DNA of 64,000 bases from Bacteroidales bacterium (GCA_022648545.1 JALCMP010000003.1:124001-188000), one strand, 5' to 3'; shown: positions 51,858 through 61,683, counted from the stretch's first letter. The notes: generated by a model from the sequence alone, not told the origin. Translations and numbers: made by a program.

Positions 51858-52424
51858 ATGGATATAAGCGTATCTAAACAGAGTATAAGGGAAGCTACGG
51901 ACAAAATGAATGATGCCGTAAAGCATCTCGAAGAAGAGCTCAGGACATTCAGGGCAGGCAAAGCAAATTTATCCCTGCTCTATCCTGTTGAAGTTGACTA
52001 CTACGGAACTCTCACACCTTTATCGCAAGTGGCCAGCATAACGGCTCCGGATCAAAAAACCATTTTAATACAGCCTTGGGAAAAGAGGATGATCCCTATT
52101 ATAGAAAAAGCTATTTTTGCGGCCAATATAGGATACACACCGCAAAACAACGGCGAGCAAATAAGGATAAACATCCCCCCAATGACCGAAGAAAGCAGAA
52201 AGGACCTTGTAAAAAGGGCAAAAGCCGAAGGTGAAACAGCAAAAATGAGCATAAGGAACGCCCGCAGGGAATGCATGGAAGCGCACAAAAAATTTAAAAA
52301 AGAAGGGCTGCCTGAAGATTGCTGTTCCGACGCCGATGAAACCATTCAAAGGGAAACGGATTCATTCAATAAGAGAATCGATGAAATAATTTCCGCAAAG
52401 GAAAAAGAAATAATGACTGTTTAA
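51858..52424 (+). CDS. frr: Ribosome recycling factor
   Basis: 188 residues. With EF-G it splits post-termination ribosomes. Typical blocks are AVKHLEEELRTFRAGKAN, VDYYGTLTPLSQVASITAPD and PPMTEESRKDLVKRAKAEGETAKMSIRNARRECM. It follows pyrH by 14 bases and is followed one base later by the ROK gene. Confidence 0.97.
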   Translation: MDISVSKQSIREATDKMNDAVKHLEEELRTFRAGKANLSLLYPVEVDYYGTLTPLSQVASITAPDQKTILIQPWEKRMIPIIEKAIFAANIGYTPQNNGEQIRINIPPMTEESRKDLVKRAKAEGETAKMSIRNARRECMEAHKKFKKEGLPEDCCSDADETIQRETDSFNKRIDEIISAKEKEIMTV

Positions 52425-52425
52425 T

Positions 52426-53418
52426 ATGAAAAATCTCGTAGCCGGAATAGATGTAGGAGAACGGTCTACGTTCTGCGCCCTCGTGGACGAATTCGGGAAA
52501 ATATACGCTACCGAAAAATTTTCGACCAACGATTACAAATCGTTCAATTCATTCATGGACAAGGTCAAAACCTCCGTAGAGAGCCTTTCAAGAAACCTCG
52601 ACGAACCACATACGTTATGTGCGGCAGGAATAGGCATACCCAACGGAAACTATTATACGGGAGAAATAGAAAATGCGCCCAATCTTATCTGGAAGGGTAA
52701 ATTGCCTTTTTCCCAGAAACTCTCGTCGCTGCTCGGCATGCCGGTAGTAGTAGCAAACGATGCAAATGCTGCGGCCATAGGTGAAATGATGTATGGAGGA
52801 GCAAGAGGAATGAAAGATTTCGTCCTTATAACAATAGGAACCGGACTGGGAAGCGGAATTGTGGTAAACGGAAACGTTGTAAACGGATACGACGGATTTG
52901 CAGGAGAATTCGGACATATCTGCGCCCAGGTCAACGGACGCCAGTGCGCCTGCGGTAAAAAGGGATGTCTTGAATGTTATGCTTCGACCTCCGGAATAAA
53001 AAAGACTTTTCTTGAATTATCCAAGAATAATAAGGTGGAAAACGCTCTTAAAGATAAAAAGCCGGAAGACATAACTCTTTCCGATATATCAAAAGCGGCC
53101 AAAAAAGGGGATTCCATTGCAAAACAGACATTTACAGAAACAGGAAATATTCTCGGAATCGCGCTTGCCAACCTTATTTCAATAGTATCCCCCGAAGCAA
53201 TCTTCATAAACGGAAGCGTAGCAAGACTGGGAGATCAGCTCTTAGCTCCGACCAAAAAAGCGCTTGAAGCTAATTTAATGAGACTCTGGAAAGGAAAAGT
53301 CAAATTACTGCTCTCCTCAATAGATTCGGAAAATGCACCTTTGTTGGGAGCCGCGGCACTGGCAATAAAAGAAATGCAAAAAAGATCCGTTGTAATAGAA
53401 AGAAGACGGCTTGTCTAA
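52426..53418 (+). CDS. ROK-family sugar kinase (glucokinase-like)
   Basis: 330 residues with an N-terminal ATP-phosphate loop GIDVGERSTFCALVD, the catalytic Asp in VVANDANAAAIGE, and the ROK signature ITIGTGLGSGIVVNG. The zinc site is GEFGHICAQ plus CACGKKGCLECYAS. No DNA-binding domain is present, so it is a kinase rather than a repressor. Glucose or an N-acetylhexosamine are likely substrates; either would fit the nearby alpha-glucan and GlcNAc loci but the sequence does not decide. It is in the pyrH-frr string. Confidence 0.9.
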   Translation: MKNLVAGIDVGERSTFCALVDEFGKIYATEKFSTNDYKSFNSFMDKVKTSVESLSRNLDEPHTLCAAGIGIPNGNYYTGEIENAPNLIWKGKLPFSQKLSSLLGMPVVVANDANAAAIGEMMYGGARGMKDFVLITIGTGLGSGIVVNGNVVNGYDGFAGEFGHICAQVNGRQCACGKKGCLECYASTSGIKKTFLELSKNNKVENALKDKKPEDITLSDISKAAKKGDSIAKQTFTETGNILGIALANLISIVSPEAIFINGSVARLGDQLLAPTKKALEANLMRLWKGKVKLLLSSIDSENAPLLGAAALAIKEMQKRSVVIERRRLV

Positions 53419-53451
53419 TCCTTTTAAGATCTTTATAACATCAAATCAAAT

Positions 53452-53928
53452 ATGAAATATTTTTTAAGATCGGTAAAATACTTCATCTACCTGACGGTAT
53501 TTCTTGCCATATTCATAATAATAATGTACAATCTTGGGCAAAAAGCTCCAGGGACTACAATCTGGGATCTGTTCGGGAACGGTGCATGGTGGAAAATGTT
53601 GCTATTTCTTTTAGCTTTCTCGGCAATATACCCCATGTTGGGATTCTATGACAGAAAACTCTACTACGATAATGACTTTTCATCAAAAAAAGATGAAATA
53701 AAGGACTTGCTGAAAAGCATAGGTTATGTATTGTCCGAAGAAGACGGACAAACGATGCGTTTTATACATAAAAGCAACCTTATCCGCTTCATGCGAATGT
53801 ATGAAGACGATATAACAATAGACTTTTCGGAGAATCCGGCATTGATAAAAGGACTCAGGAAAGATACCATGAGAATCGCAACCAGAATAGAGCACATATT
53901 TCAGAAAGAATCTGAAAACAACAAATAA
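53452..53928 (+). CDS. Uncharacterised two-helix membrane protein
   Basis: 158 residues. Two hydrophobic helices (about 9-27 and 47-65) flank a short loop with Trp-rich GNGAWWKM. The cytoplasmic C-domain (about 70-158) begins SKKDEIKDLLKSIGYVLSEEDGQ and has a beta-like middle (MRFIHKSNLIRFMRMYEDDITIDFSE). I do not recognise a named family. It precedes the DUF2007 gene by 5 bases. Confidence 0.8.
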   Translation: MKYFLRSVKYFIYLTVFLAIFIIIMYNLGQKAPGTTIWDLFGNGAWWKMLLFLLAFSAIYPMLGFYDRKLYYDNDFSSKKDEIKDLLKSIGYVLSEEDGQTMRFIHKSNLIRFMRMYEDDITIDFSENPALIKGLRKDTMRIATRIEHIFQKESENNK

Positions 53929-53933
53929 AAATC

Positions 53934-54149
53934 ATGAGAAAAGTAGGAGAATATTCGAGCGACTTTGCTGCGGAAATCGCGAAGGGAGCTCTGGAGAGTG
54001 CAGGAATTCATGCAGAAGTTCTTAATAAGGACAATCCTTTCCCTTCCGGCGGAATGAAAATAAAATGGATGGCAATAGAACTGGTAGTGAACGATGCCGA
54101 TTATGACGAGGCCGTAAGCATCTTAAAGGCTTCTTCCAAATCCGAATAG
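53934..54149 (+). CDS. DUF2007 protein (putative signal-transducing protein)
   Basis: 71 residues with the small ferredoxin-like DUF2007 fold: KVGEYSSDFAAEIAKGALESAGIHAEVLNKDN, then IELVVNDADYDEAVSIL. Family members are small soluble proteins of unproven role. Its last 49 bases are also the antisense of the 3' end of the DUF3109 gene. Confidence 0.8.
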   Translation: MRKVGEYSSDFAAEIAKGALESAGIHAEVLNKDNPFPSGGMKIKWMAIELVVNDADYDEAVSILKASSKSE

Positions 54150-54694
54150 AACTCATTGCCGAATTTTTCTATCAGAGGTTTCCTTAAAAATTCAAACACA
54201 CGGATACCCTTGTGCTTCCCCAAATCAAAAGCCGACCTGCATATGCTCCATTTATGAAGATTAAGAGCGGTCATACCGTTGGATAATTTTTTATATCTTA
54301 TAGGATACAGGGAACAGGATACAGGTTTGCGAAAAGCTATTTCATTCTTTTCAAAAGCAATCTCTACGGCACATCTGAAATTACCGTTTTTATCCCTGCA
54401 TGAAAATGCGCATTCGCGCCCGTCAACAAGAGATGTAACTATATCACCGTCTTTATCCCTGTAATAAAAGCCGTTGGCAATAACTTCGTTTTTCCCGGAA
54501 TCAGTCATATAAGCCGAATATTCATCATATGAATCTTTTAAGATATCGGCTTCCCTTTCTTCCAAAGGCGCCCCGCCGTCACCTTCTAAGCAACATGCAC
54601 CTCCGCAAGCGTCATAATCGCAGAAAAAATATTCCGTAAGTATCTCCGACGAAACCAGAATATCTCCTATTTCAACTATATCAGCGTATTTCAA
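54101..54694 (-). CDS. DUF3109 family cysteine-rich protein
   Basis: 197 residues, a family known mainly from Bacteroidetes. Cysteines are clustered: FFCDYDACGGACCLEGDGGAP near residue 24, GRECAFSCRDKNGNFRCAVE near 93, PVSCSLYPIRY near 124 and WSICRSAF near 148. The spacing resembles metal- or iron-sulfur-binding YkgJ-like proteins, but the function is unknown. Its start overlaps the end of the M16-like gene by 14 bases, so the two are co-transcribed. Its last 15 codons lie antisense to the DUF2007 gene. Confidence 0.88.
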   Translation of the reverse strand: MKYADIVEIGDILVSSEILTEYFFCDYDACGGACCLEGDGGAPLEEREADILKDSYDEYSAYMTDSGKNEVIANGFYYRDKDGDIVTSLVDGRECAFSCRDKNGNFRCAVEIAFEKNEIAFRKPVSCSLYPIRYKKLSNGMTALNLHKWSICRSAFDLGKHKGIRVFEFLRKPLIEKFGNEFYSDLEEAFKMLTASS

Positions 54695-57614
54695 AATAAT
54701 TCCTTATAAATTTGTTTTCCTTAAAAAGATTCTGGGTTCCGACATCTCTTGTAGTTCCGTCCATAATTACAGTTATGGAATTACCCCGGTACAACAACTT
54801 ATGGACAAACAGGGAAAAGGATGCTGGTGTTACAGAAGAAAGTATCTTAAGAAAATTCGTATGGAAATCCTTGTTACGCATATAATAATTCTCCATAAAA
54901 TCCAGCCAATAACCATTCGTAAGCGTTCCCTTCATAAAATCGGATTTTACTCTTGACACAAGTTTTGCAAATTCGGATGCTTCCATTTCAGAATCGGCTA
55001 TGCGATACATGGAGGCATTCAAAAACTTAGAAATGGAAGAAACGCCGGCACTGTCGCTTTCGAAATAGGTGCGGAAAACAGCAATCGACTCAGGGTATGA
55101 TTTAAGACGGCTGTTTATTACCGTTTCGGTGGAAAGCTTCATGACATCACCCTCATGACATTTATCATGAAGATATTTGTCAAGAAGATTTACATATATA
55201 TAATTTGCCATATTATATTCCATACCGCAGGAATATGTAATATTAAGGAACGAACGCGGAACCTTCATACCAAACAGGAACCGTTTATAAACATGCCCCT
55301 TGGCAAGGTAATCGGGACGTATTATGGCAGTTTCCCTTGCGGAAGGATTTCCAGGAATAGAACCTATATATTTCAATACGGAACTCTTCATTGCATCGGG
55401 ATTCAGATCCCCCGCAAAAACAAAAATAAAATCGGCGGCATTTGAAAATCTTTCCCGGGAATCATATATAAGTTTATCATAATCAAGGTCATTAAGTTCG
55501 CTTACCGAGAGACCCCTAACGAAAGCCTTGTTGTTGTTATTGTAAAAAGCCACGCTGTCGGCAAAAGAAGCGACAGGAGACAAAGTATGATAAATTCTGT
55601 TAAAAATGGCAGACTCCTTATAAACCTTAAATGCATCTTCGTCAGCACGCCTTGCAGTCATGCTGTAGTTTATCATTTGCATAAGCTTATCCTCGTTTCC
55701 CTTTACGGCATATCCATCGAGCCTGTCTTCGTCAGGCAATAGCGAAGCCTTTATTTTAAGATGATTATATGAAAATAGCCTGTTAAGATTAGGCTGTGAG
55801 ATAATACCAAGCCCGCCGATGTTGAGAATACCGTTAAGATACTGTCCGCGCATACCGTTCATTCCGCCAATCAGTGATAAGCCTCCCCTGCTTACCGCGC
55901 GGAAGGATATAGTATCTTTTGAACCTATGGTTTTTTTCATAACGACCGTAGCCCCGTTCGAAAGAGTTAGCACACTGGCATTTATAACAGGATCTGTCGT
56001 TTCCGATACAATATAACCATCCCCCTGATTCTCAAATCTGGGCCATTTGACTATATATTTGTCGGTATTTGCTATAGGAGCCTCCGCAAGCGCCCCGGTA
56101 TAAGCGTTCAGAATCCTTTCGGAGGAGATCTGGCTTATTCCGCGGTAATCCGGCATTTTACAGATTATAACCGTATTATCCTGGGCCCCCAGTGTTTCCT
56201 TAGCATATTCGTTCAGTTGACTCAGTGTAACGGAATTATCGGCGGAAAAAAGGATATCCTTCATAATCGTAAACTTCATTTCAGTGCTGGCCAAAGAAAA
56301 GCCGTCATAGAAATGACTTAGAGCACGTTTCAGATAAAAATCATTGCCAAGCCTCTCTCTATTGTCATATATGGCTTCAAGATTTTTAAAATACAACTCT
56401 CTCGATTTCCCGAATTCCTGTGAATTGAACCCCTGCGAAGCCAGCATCTTTATCTCCGAACTTAGAAAAGAAAGGGAAGAATAAACGGAATTAGGCAATG
56501 TTTCAAAAGATATGGCGTACGAATCGCTCCCCTGCATCCCCAAAAATCTGCCCTGGGATATCTTTAGATCAGTTATAGGAAGTCCGTTTATAATTATTCC
56601 TTGCTGTATCCTGTCCATCAACAATTTTGAAATAGCCGAATCAAAATATTCTTCTATATACGGTAAAGAGGAGTTCTTGTATTTTTTCGGCAGAGGGTTC
56701 CTCAACATATTTATGGAAATGGATATCCTGTTGTATTCCTTATCCCTTGAAACACATGCCTTCATACCTTTGAAAGGCCGGGGAACATAATAACTCAAAC
56801 TTTGTTTTCCGGAAGGTTTTGGTACGGTCGAAAACACCGATTTGATCCTTGTTTCCACCGAGGAAAGGTCAACGTCCCCCACAACTATCATACATTGCAA
56901 ATCCGGTCTGAACCACTTGTAATAAAACCCGCGGACATCCCTCGAAGTATATTTGTCAAAATCCGCAGAACCGTAATAGCCCGCCAGACGGGCATAGGGG
57001 CTTCTGGGATACAATTGATTAATTATATCATCGTCAATCCTCTTGGAGGCGGTTTGTTCATGCATTATACGATTACGCAAAACGGGAATCTCGTTCGCTA
57101 TATCATCCTCGTCAATATTAATGGAACTCATCCAGTTATAAAAGACAAGCAAAGCCGAATCAATATTATTTTTATTAGAAACCGGCATCTTGCGTACGAT
57201 ATAGGTAACATTATCTTCACCGGTACGGAATATCATGTTTTCGTTGGGTACCCCTACGGAATGAAGATATGCCGTTATTGTAGAATCGGGAAAGTTTCTG
57301 GTCCCCATTACGGCAAGAGATTCGATAAGCTTGAACATACCGTACTGCTCTTTGTGCTCCACTGAAGCTCCAGCAGCCTGCGCCATGCAGAAATCCGCAT
57401 AACCTTTTTCGGAATTATTTTTTATAATAATATAAGATAGCCCGTTGGCCAGTTTCCCGGCCCTTACTCTCGGACCGTCCGGCAAAGATTCCACATCTTT
57501 TACGACAACTTCTGTTTTCCGGTTTTTTTTGGACCATGGAAATTGTGCACGGACAACGCATGGGATCGCGAACAAAAGCAAGATTAAAGATATAGCATTT
57601 CTCAAGATCCTCAT
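54681..57614 (-). CDS. M16 family (insulinase-like) protein lacking the zinc motif
   Basis: 977 residues with a signal peptide (about 1-23) and the two M16 halves: LANGLSYIIIKNNS at 55, SPYARLAGYYGSADFDKYTSRDVRGFYYKWFRPDLQCMIVVGDV near 210-250, and related domains further on. The place of the HxxEH zinc motif reads KLIES (95-99), keeping only the Glu, and no other HxxEH or inverted form is seen in the chain. It is therefore predicted not to be an active peptidase and may act as a structural or binding partner, as the non-catalytic halves of other M16 complexes do. It is secreted and co-transcribed with DUF3109. Confidence 0.85.
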   Translation of the reverse strand: MRILRNAISLILLLFAIPCVVRAQFPWSKKNRKTEVVVKDVESLPDGPRVRAGKLANGLSYIIIKNNSEKGYADFCMAQAAGASVEHKEQYGMFKLIESLAVMGTRNFPDSTITAYLHSVGVPNENMIFRTGEDNVTYIVRKMPVSNKNNIDSALLVFYNWMSSINIDEDDIANEIPVLRNRIMHEQTASKRIDDDIINQLYPRSPYARLAGYYGSADFDKYTSRDVRGFYYKWFRPDLQCMIVVGDVDLSSVETRIKSVFSTVPKPSGKQSLSYYVPRPFKGMKACVSRDKEYNRISISINMLRNPLPKKYKNSSLPYIEEYFDSAISKLLMDRIQQGIIINGLPITDLKISQGRFLGMQGSDSYAISFETLPNSVYSSLSFLSSEIKMLASQGFNSQEFGKSRELYFKNLEAIYDNRERLGNDFYLKRALSHFYDGFSLASTEMKFTIMKDILFSADNSVTLSQLNEYAKETLGAQDNTVIICKMPDYRGISQISSERILNAYTGALAEAPIANTDKYIVKWPRFENQGDGYIVSETTDPVINASVLTLSNGATVVMKKTIGSKDTISFRAVSRGGLSLIGGMNGMRGQYLNGILNIGGLGIISQPNLNRLFSYNHLKIKASLLPDEDRLDGYAVKGNEDKLMQMINYSMTARRADEDAFKVYKESAIFNRIYHTLSPVASFADSVAFYNNNNKAFVRGLSVSELNDLDYDKLIYDSRERFSNAADFIFVFAGDLNPDAMKSSVLKYIGSIPGNPSARETAIIRPDYLAKGHVYKRFLFGMKVPRSFLNITYSCGMEYNMANYIYVNLLDKYLHDKCHEGDVMKLSTETVINSRLKSYPESIAVFRTYFESDSAGVSSISKFLNASMYRIADSEMEASEFAKLVSRVKSDFMKGTLTNGYWLDFMENYYMRNKDFHTNFLKILSSVTPASFSLFVHKLLYRGNSITVIMDGTTRDVGTQNLFKENKFIRNYFEIR

Positions 57615-57634
57615 GATTATATACCGGTTTATGG

Positions 57635-57642
57635 CAAAAATA
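57635..57642 (-). promoter_or_regulatory. -7 promoter element for the M16-DUF3109 operon
   Basis: Reads TATTTTTG on the minus strand, 20 bases before the start codon. Confidence 0.45.
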
Positions 57643-57655
57643 ATATTTATTTTTA

Positions 57656-57663
57656 TAATTTTG
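57656..57663 (+). promoter_or_regulatory. -7 promoter element for the TPR-U32-holB-ricT-gldH-trmB string
   Basis: TAATTTTG matches TAnnTTTG, 35 bases before the ATG at 57699. The GTG that opens the longest frame begins inside this element. Confidence 0.5.
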
Positions 57664-57698
57664 TGTCAAACTACATATTAATAAAGATTAAAAAGGAA

Positions 57699-58625
57699 AT
57701 GAAAAAAGTCTTCAAACTATTCGGAGCTACCGTTTTAACGATGTTTCTTTTTGCTTCGGCAAATGCTCAGGACATAAACTCGGCTGGATCGGTATACAAC
57801 TCCGCCGCAACAGCCCTTAAAAACGGCAAGACAGCCGAAGCTCTCACAGGATTCCAGAAAGCCCTGTCCATGGCGCAAAGTCTCGGAGATGATGGAGCAT
57901 CACTTGTATCAGACTGTAAGGGGATCATTCCCAAATTAATTCTCCAGACAGCCAAGGATGCCGTACAGGAAGGAAATTACAGCAACGCTGAGACAAAAAT
58001 CAAACAGGCATATGAATCGGCTAAAAAATATAATCAGCCCGCCGTCATGCAGGAAGCAAAAAGTCTTTTGCCTAAAGTCATAATAACAGGCGGAGACAAA
58101 TTTCTAAATGCAGGCAAAATGAACGAAGCAGCAGCGGAATACAGAAAAGCCCTTAAAGAAGACAGCACCAACGTAACTGCATACATGAGACTCGGTATGG
58201 CAACTTTCGACTCCAACGAAACCGAATCAATAAAGGCCTTCGGCAAAGCTGCCGATCTGGGATCTAAGGACGAAGCAATGAAACAGCTCAGCAACCTGTA
58301 CTTTAAAAAAGGGTACAAAAGCTACAAGGCTCACGATTATAAGGGTGCACTTCAGAACTGTCTTAAGGCAGATTCCTATTCCGACAACAAGCAGGCATGC
58401 AAAATGGGAGGCATGATAGCCTTAAAGCTTAAAAAATATCCCGACGCCGTAAAACTTCTCCAGAAAATCGACGGCCCCGGTAAATTTGATATAAAATACT
58501 CTTTGGCAATGGCTTATGAAGCAATGAACGATAAGACGAAAGCCTGCGGATATTACAAGCAGATAGTTTCCAACCCTCGTTTCAAGGCTTATGCACAAAG
58601 CAAAATATCCACACTATGCAAATAA
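57699..58625 (+). CDS. Secreted TPR-repeat protein
   Basis: 308 residues from the ATG at 57699, preceded by AAAAAGGAA. The upstream GTG at 57663 is in the promoter. A signal peptide ends at ASANAQ (about residue 24). Helical TPR-like repeats fill the rest: SAATALKNGKTAEALTGFQKAL, EGNYSNAETKIKQAYESAK, AGKMNEAAAEYRKALKEDS, AHDYKGALQNCLKADSYS and CGYYKQIVSNPRF. A periplasmic protein-interaction role is likely but the partner is unknown. The U32 gene overlaps its end by 10 bases. Confidence 0.88.
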   Translation: MKKVFKLFGATVLTMFLFASANAQDINSAGSVYNSAATALKNGKTAEALTGFQKALSMAQSLGDDGASLVSDCKGIIPKLILQTAKDAVQEGNYSNAETKIKQAYESAKKYNQPAVMQEAKSLLPKVIITGGDKFLNAGKMNEAAAEYRKALKEDSTNVTAYMRLGMATFDSNETESIKAFGKAADLGSKDEAMKQLSNLYFKKGYKSYKAHDYKGALQNCLKADSYSDNKQACKMGGMIALKLKKYPDAVKLLQKIDGPGKFDIKYSLAMAYEAMNDKTKACGYYKQIVSNPRFKAYAQSKISTLCK

Positions 58626-60523
58626 AGCTAGAGCTTCTCGCTCCGGCAAAAAATAAGGAAATCGGCATTGCGGCTATAAACTGCGGTGCCGATTCCGTAT
58701 ATATGGGCGGACCAAATTTCGGGGCCCGCGAAGCGGCCGGCAATTCCATATACGATATTTCCGAAACTGTAAAATACGCACATGACTTTGATGCAGGCGT
58801 ATATATTACAATAAACACAATATTGTACGATTGCGAACTGAACAGGGCGCGAAAAGTAATAGAAGACGTTTATGAAGCCGGATGCGATGCCATAATAATA
58901 CAGGATATGGCTATTCTCGGCATGGAACTCCCGCCCGTACGAATTTTCGCCTCAACCCAAATGAACATAAGAAACGCAGCACAGGCGGAATTTCTGAGCA
59001 GACTTGGATTCGAAAGACTTATTCTTGCACGCGAGCTAAGTCTGGAACAGATCTCCGAAATAAGGAAACATGTTTCAGCCGATCTAGAGACTTTTATTGA
59101 GGGAGCGTTATGCGTAAGTTACAGCGGCCAATGCTATTTAAGCGAAAAAGTTGCAGGAAGGAGCGCAAACAGAGGCTGTTGCGCGCAACCGTGCAGATCC
59201 GATTACACTCTCGCCGATTCCGAAAACCGGGTTATGGTAAAGGACCGCCCGCTGCTGTCTTTAAAGGACCTTGACCTTGGGAAGCAGCTCCCCGATCTGA
59301 TAAAAGCAGGTGTAAGCTCGTTTAAGATAGAAGGCAGACTAAAAAACATCTCATACATAAAAAACAATGTAAGATATTATGACCTTCTCCTTAACGATTT
59401 CATATCAAAGAATAATGGTTATGTCCGTTCCTCTTCAGGCATAGCCGAAGGAGGGTTCCGCCCCAATATAAACAAAACCTTCAACCGCGGATTCACATCC
59501 CTGTTCATAAACGGTTGCCGCGGCAAATGGAACAGCGGAACCGGCGCGGGAGGAAGAGGTGAAGAAACAGGCAGGATAACAGGTTCGTCATGCCGCGAAG
59601 GGAAGACCTTTTTTAAATATACCCCATATACTAAAGACAATACTATAAACAACGGCGACGGATTATACTTTATAACTCCGGGGGGAGAAATAAGCGGAGC
59701 AAGAGCCAGCGTCTGCATAAAAGATACTGTAGAAATAGACACGGAGCTTAATTTGCCACAGGGAAGCATTGTTTTCAGAAATCTTAATACCTCCTTCGAA
59801 AAAGAGCTTGTATCTCATATGCCGGAACGCATAATAAAAATTCCGGTGAAAATAATAGCGTCCGAAGGACATTTTACAATAACGACAAAAACATCTTATC
59901 TTAAAGAACAGGTTTCCGCTATGTCTGAAAAGAGTTACGGACCTGCACGAAATCCCGAAAAAGCCATGAAGACCCTGTACGGGCAGCTGCAAAAAAGAAG
60001 CGGAATATATAAACCGGAAATAGAAGAAGCATCGCTGGACGAGATCCCGTTCTTCCCCATATCCGAAATTAACTCGCTCAGAAGGACCTTATGCAGCCGA
60101 ATATCGGAATCTCATGATAAAACGTATCTGAGGACGGACAGAAAAGAAGTAAGACCGATCGATAAAATAAAGATCCCGAACGGAAAAACAACCGGCGGAA
60201 CAGCTCCGGAGGAACTGGATTACAGGGGAAACATAAGCAATTCGAAAGCCGCTTCCATATACGAAAAACTCGGAACCGGCAAAACGGAAAAGGCATACGA
60301 GCTTGAGCATCGCAAAGTAGCCGAACTGATGCGCACTAAATACTGCCTCAAATACGAACTCGGATTATGTCCCAATTATAAAAGGACCGCGGTGCACGAC
60401 CCGTCGTATCACAGCCGTCTGGATTCCGTAAAATTCAAAGAGCCCCTGTATCTGCTTAACGGAGGGAACAAACTGGAACTGCGATTCGACTGCAGGAAGT
60501 GCGAAATGATAATTATTAACTAA
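58616..60523 (+). CDS. Peptidase U32 family protein, RlhA-like
   Basis: 635 residues. An N-terminal barrel with LELLAPAKNKEIGIAAINCGADSVYMGG and FASTQMNIRNAAQAEFLSRLGFERLILAREL precedes the cysteine signature ALCVSYSGQCYLSE...NRGCCAQPCR near residue 163-192. SLKDLDLGKQLPDLIKAGVSSFKIEGRLKN follows, then a DUF3656-type middle and a C-terminal part with YCLKYELGLCPNYK. Length and domains match E. coli RlhA (YdcP), needed for hydroxylation of C2501 in 23S rRNA, more than the shorter collagenase-like or UbiU/V members. It overlaps the TPR gene and precedes holB. Confidence 0.85.
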   Translation: MQIKLELLAPAKNKEIGIAAINCGADSVYMGGPNFGAREAAGNSIYDISETVKYAHDFDAGVYITINTILYDCELNRARKVIEDVYEAGCDAIIIQDMAILGMELPPVRIFASTQMNIRNAAQAEFLSRLGFERLILARELSLEQISEIRKHVSADLETFIEGALCVSYSGQCYLSEKVAGRSANRGCCAQPCRSDYTLADSENRVMVKDRPLLSLKDLDLGKQLPDLIKAGVSSFKIEGRLKNISYIKNNVRYYDLLLNDFISKNNGYVRSSSGIAEGGFRPNINKTFNRGFTSLFINGCRGKWNSGTGAGGRGEETGRITGSSCREGKTFFKYTPYTKDNTINNGDGLYFITPGGEISGARASVCIKDTVEIDTELNLPQGSIVFRNLNTSFEKELVSHMPERIIKIPVKIIASEGHFTITTKTSYLKEQVSAMSEKSYGPARNPEKAMKTLYGQLQKRSGIYKPEIEEASLDEIPFFPISEINSLRRTLCSRISESHDKTYLRTDRKEVRPIDKIKIPNGKTTGGTAPEELDYRGNISNSKAASIYEKLGTGKTEKAYELEHRKVAELMRTKYCLKYELGLCPNYKRTAVHDPSYHSRLDSVKFKEPLYLLNGGNKLELRFDCRKCEMIIIN

Positions 60524-60552
60524 AAAAACGTATTTTTACGAAAAAGAATCGT

Positions 60553-61683
60553 ATGAAATTTTCCGACATAATTGGTCACAAGGATATCGCGGCAGGTCTA
60601 AGAAAGATGGTTGATGAAGGGACACTCCCGCACGCGGTTCTTTTCATGGAAAAATACGGAAACGGAGCTCTTCCGCTTGCCCTTGCCACAATTCAGTATG
60701 TATTCTGCAGAAACAGGAAAGACGGCGATTCATGCGGATCATGCCACAGCTGCCATACTGTTTCACGCCTTGCCCATCCGGATCTACATTTTGCATTCCC
60801 TGTAAATACATCTTCCATAATTAACGGATCTTCAGGTAAGACCGACGTTGACGAGTTTTATCCTTTATGGCGTACTCTGGTTTCCGAAAATCCATATTTC
60901 AGCGAACAGGAGTTTTACAACGCTCTGGGAATAGAGAACAAGCTCGGTATAATAAATGTCAATCAGGCGAATGGCATAATGAGGAAGTTGAGCCTCAAAT
61001 CATACGAAGGGGGAGAAAAAATCATGTTGATAATGTTCCCGGAAAGGATGAATGCCGAAGCGGCTAATAAACTGCTGAAATCCATAGAAGAGCCGGTTCC
61101 AGGAACCTTTTATTTTATGATAACGCATGCTCCCGACAAAATGCTCACTACCATTTTGAGCAGATGCAGAAAAATAGAAATCCCTCCCGTAGAGATAAAT
61201 ATACTGGCTGAAGAACTTATGAAACGCCGGGGAATAGATAAATCATCGGCCGCTTTCTGGGCCGGATGTTCCGGCGGAAGCTACGGAAAAGCCGTAGCTC
61301 TTATGAAAGCCGATAAGAACGGAAGCGAATATTTCGACATTTTTTTACGTCTGATGTCCGCAGGAATAAAAAAAGATCTGGGTTCAATGTTCCCGATATG
61401 GAATGAAATAGCAGGAATGGGCAAGCAGCTGCAAAAAGACTTTTGCTCCGAGAGCCTCGACCTTATAAGAAAATCATACATGATCTCGCTGGGGATGGAA
61501 AATATAGCTTATATCTCGGAGTACCAAAGGGAAAAACTGAAACATCTGTCGGGATTGCTCAAAAAAAATTTTTATATTAACGGGTATTCGGATTTTAACG
61601 ACGCCATAAAGTATATAGAAAGGAACGTTAATCCAAAATTTATCTTTTGCGATTTATGCAATCGCTTATATTATAATTGTTAA
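60553..61683 (+). CDS. holB: DNA polymerase III delta' subunit
   Basis: 376 residues, a clamp-loader AAA+ protein. It starts MKFSDIIGHKDIAAGLRKMVDEGTLPHAVLF. The Walker A position reads EKYGNGALPLA without the invariant Lys, as expected for a non-ATPase delta' subunit. A zinc module is CGSCHSCHTV near residue 56-65, and LLKSIEEPVPGTFYFMITHAPDKMLTTILSRCRKIEIPP holds the sensor region. ricT follows 2 bases later. Confidence 0.88.
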   Translation: MKFSDIIGHKDIAAGLRKMVDEGTLPHAVLFMEKYGNGALPLALATIQYVFCRNRKDGDSCGSCHSCHTVSRLAHPDLHFAFPVNTSSIINGSSGKTDVDEFYPLWRTLVSENPYFSEQEFYNALGIENKLGIINVNQANGIMRKLSLKSYEGGEKIMLIMFPERMNAEAANKLLKSIEEPVPGTFYFMITHAPDKMLTTILSRCRKIEIPPVEINILAEELMKRRGIDKSSAAFWAGCSGGSYGKAVALMKADKNGSEYFDIFLRLMSAGIKKDLGSMFPIWNEIAGMGKQLQKDFCSESLDLIRKSYMISLGMENIAYISEYQREKLKHLSGLLKKNFYINGYSDFNDAIKYIERNVNPKFIFCDLCNRLYYNC

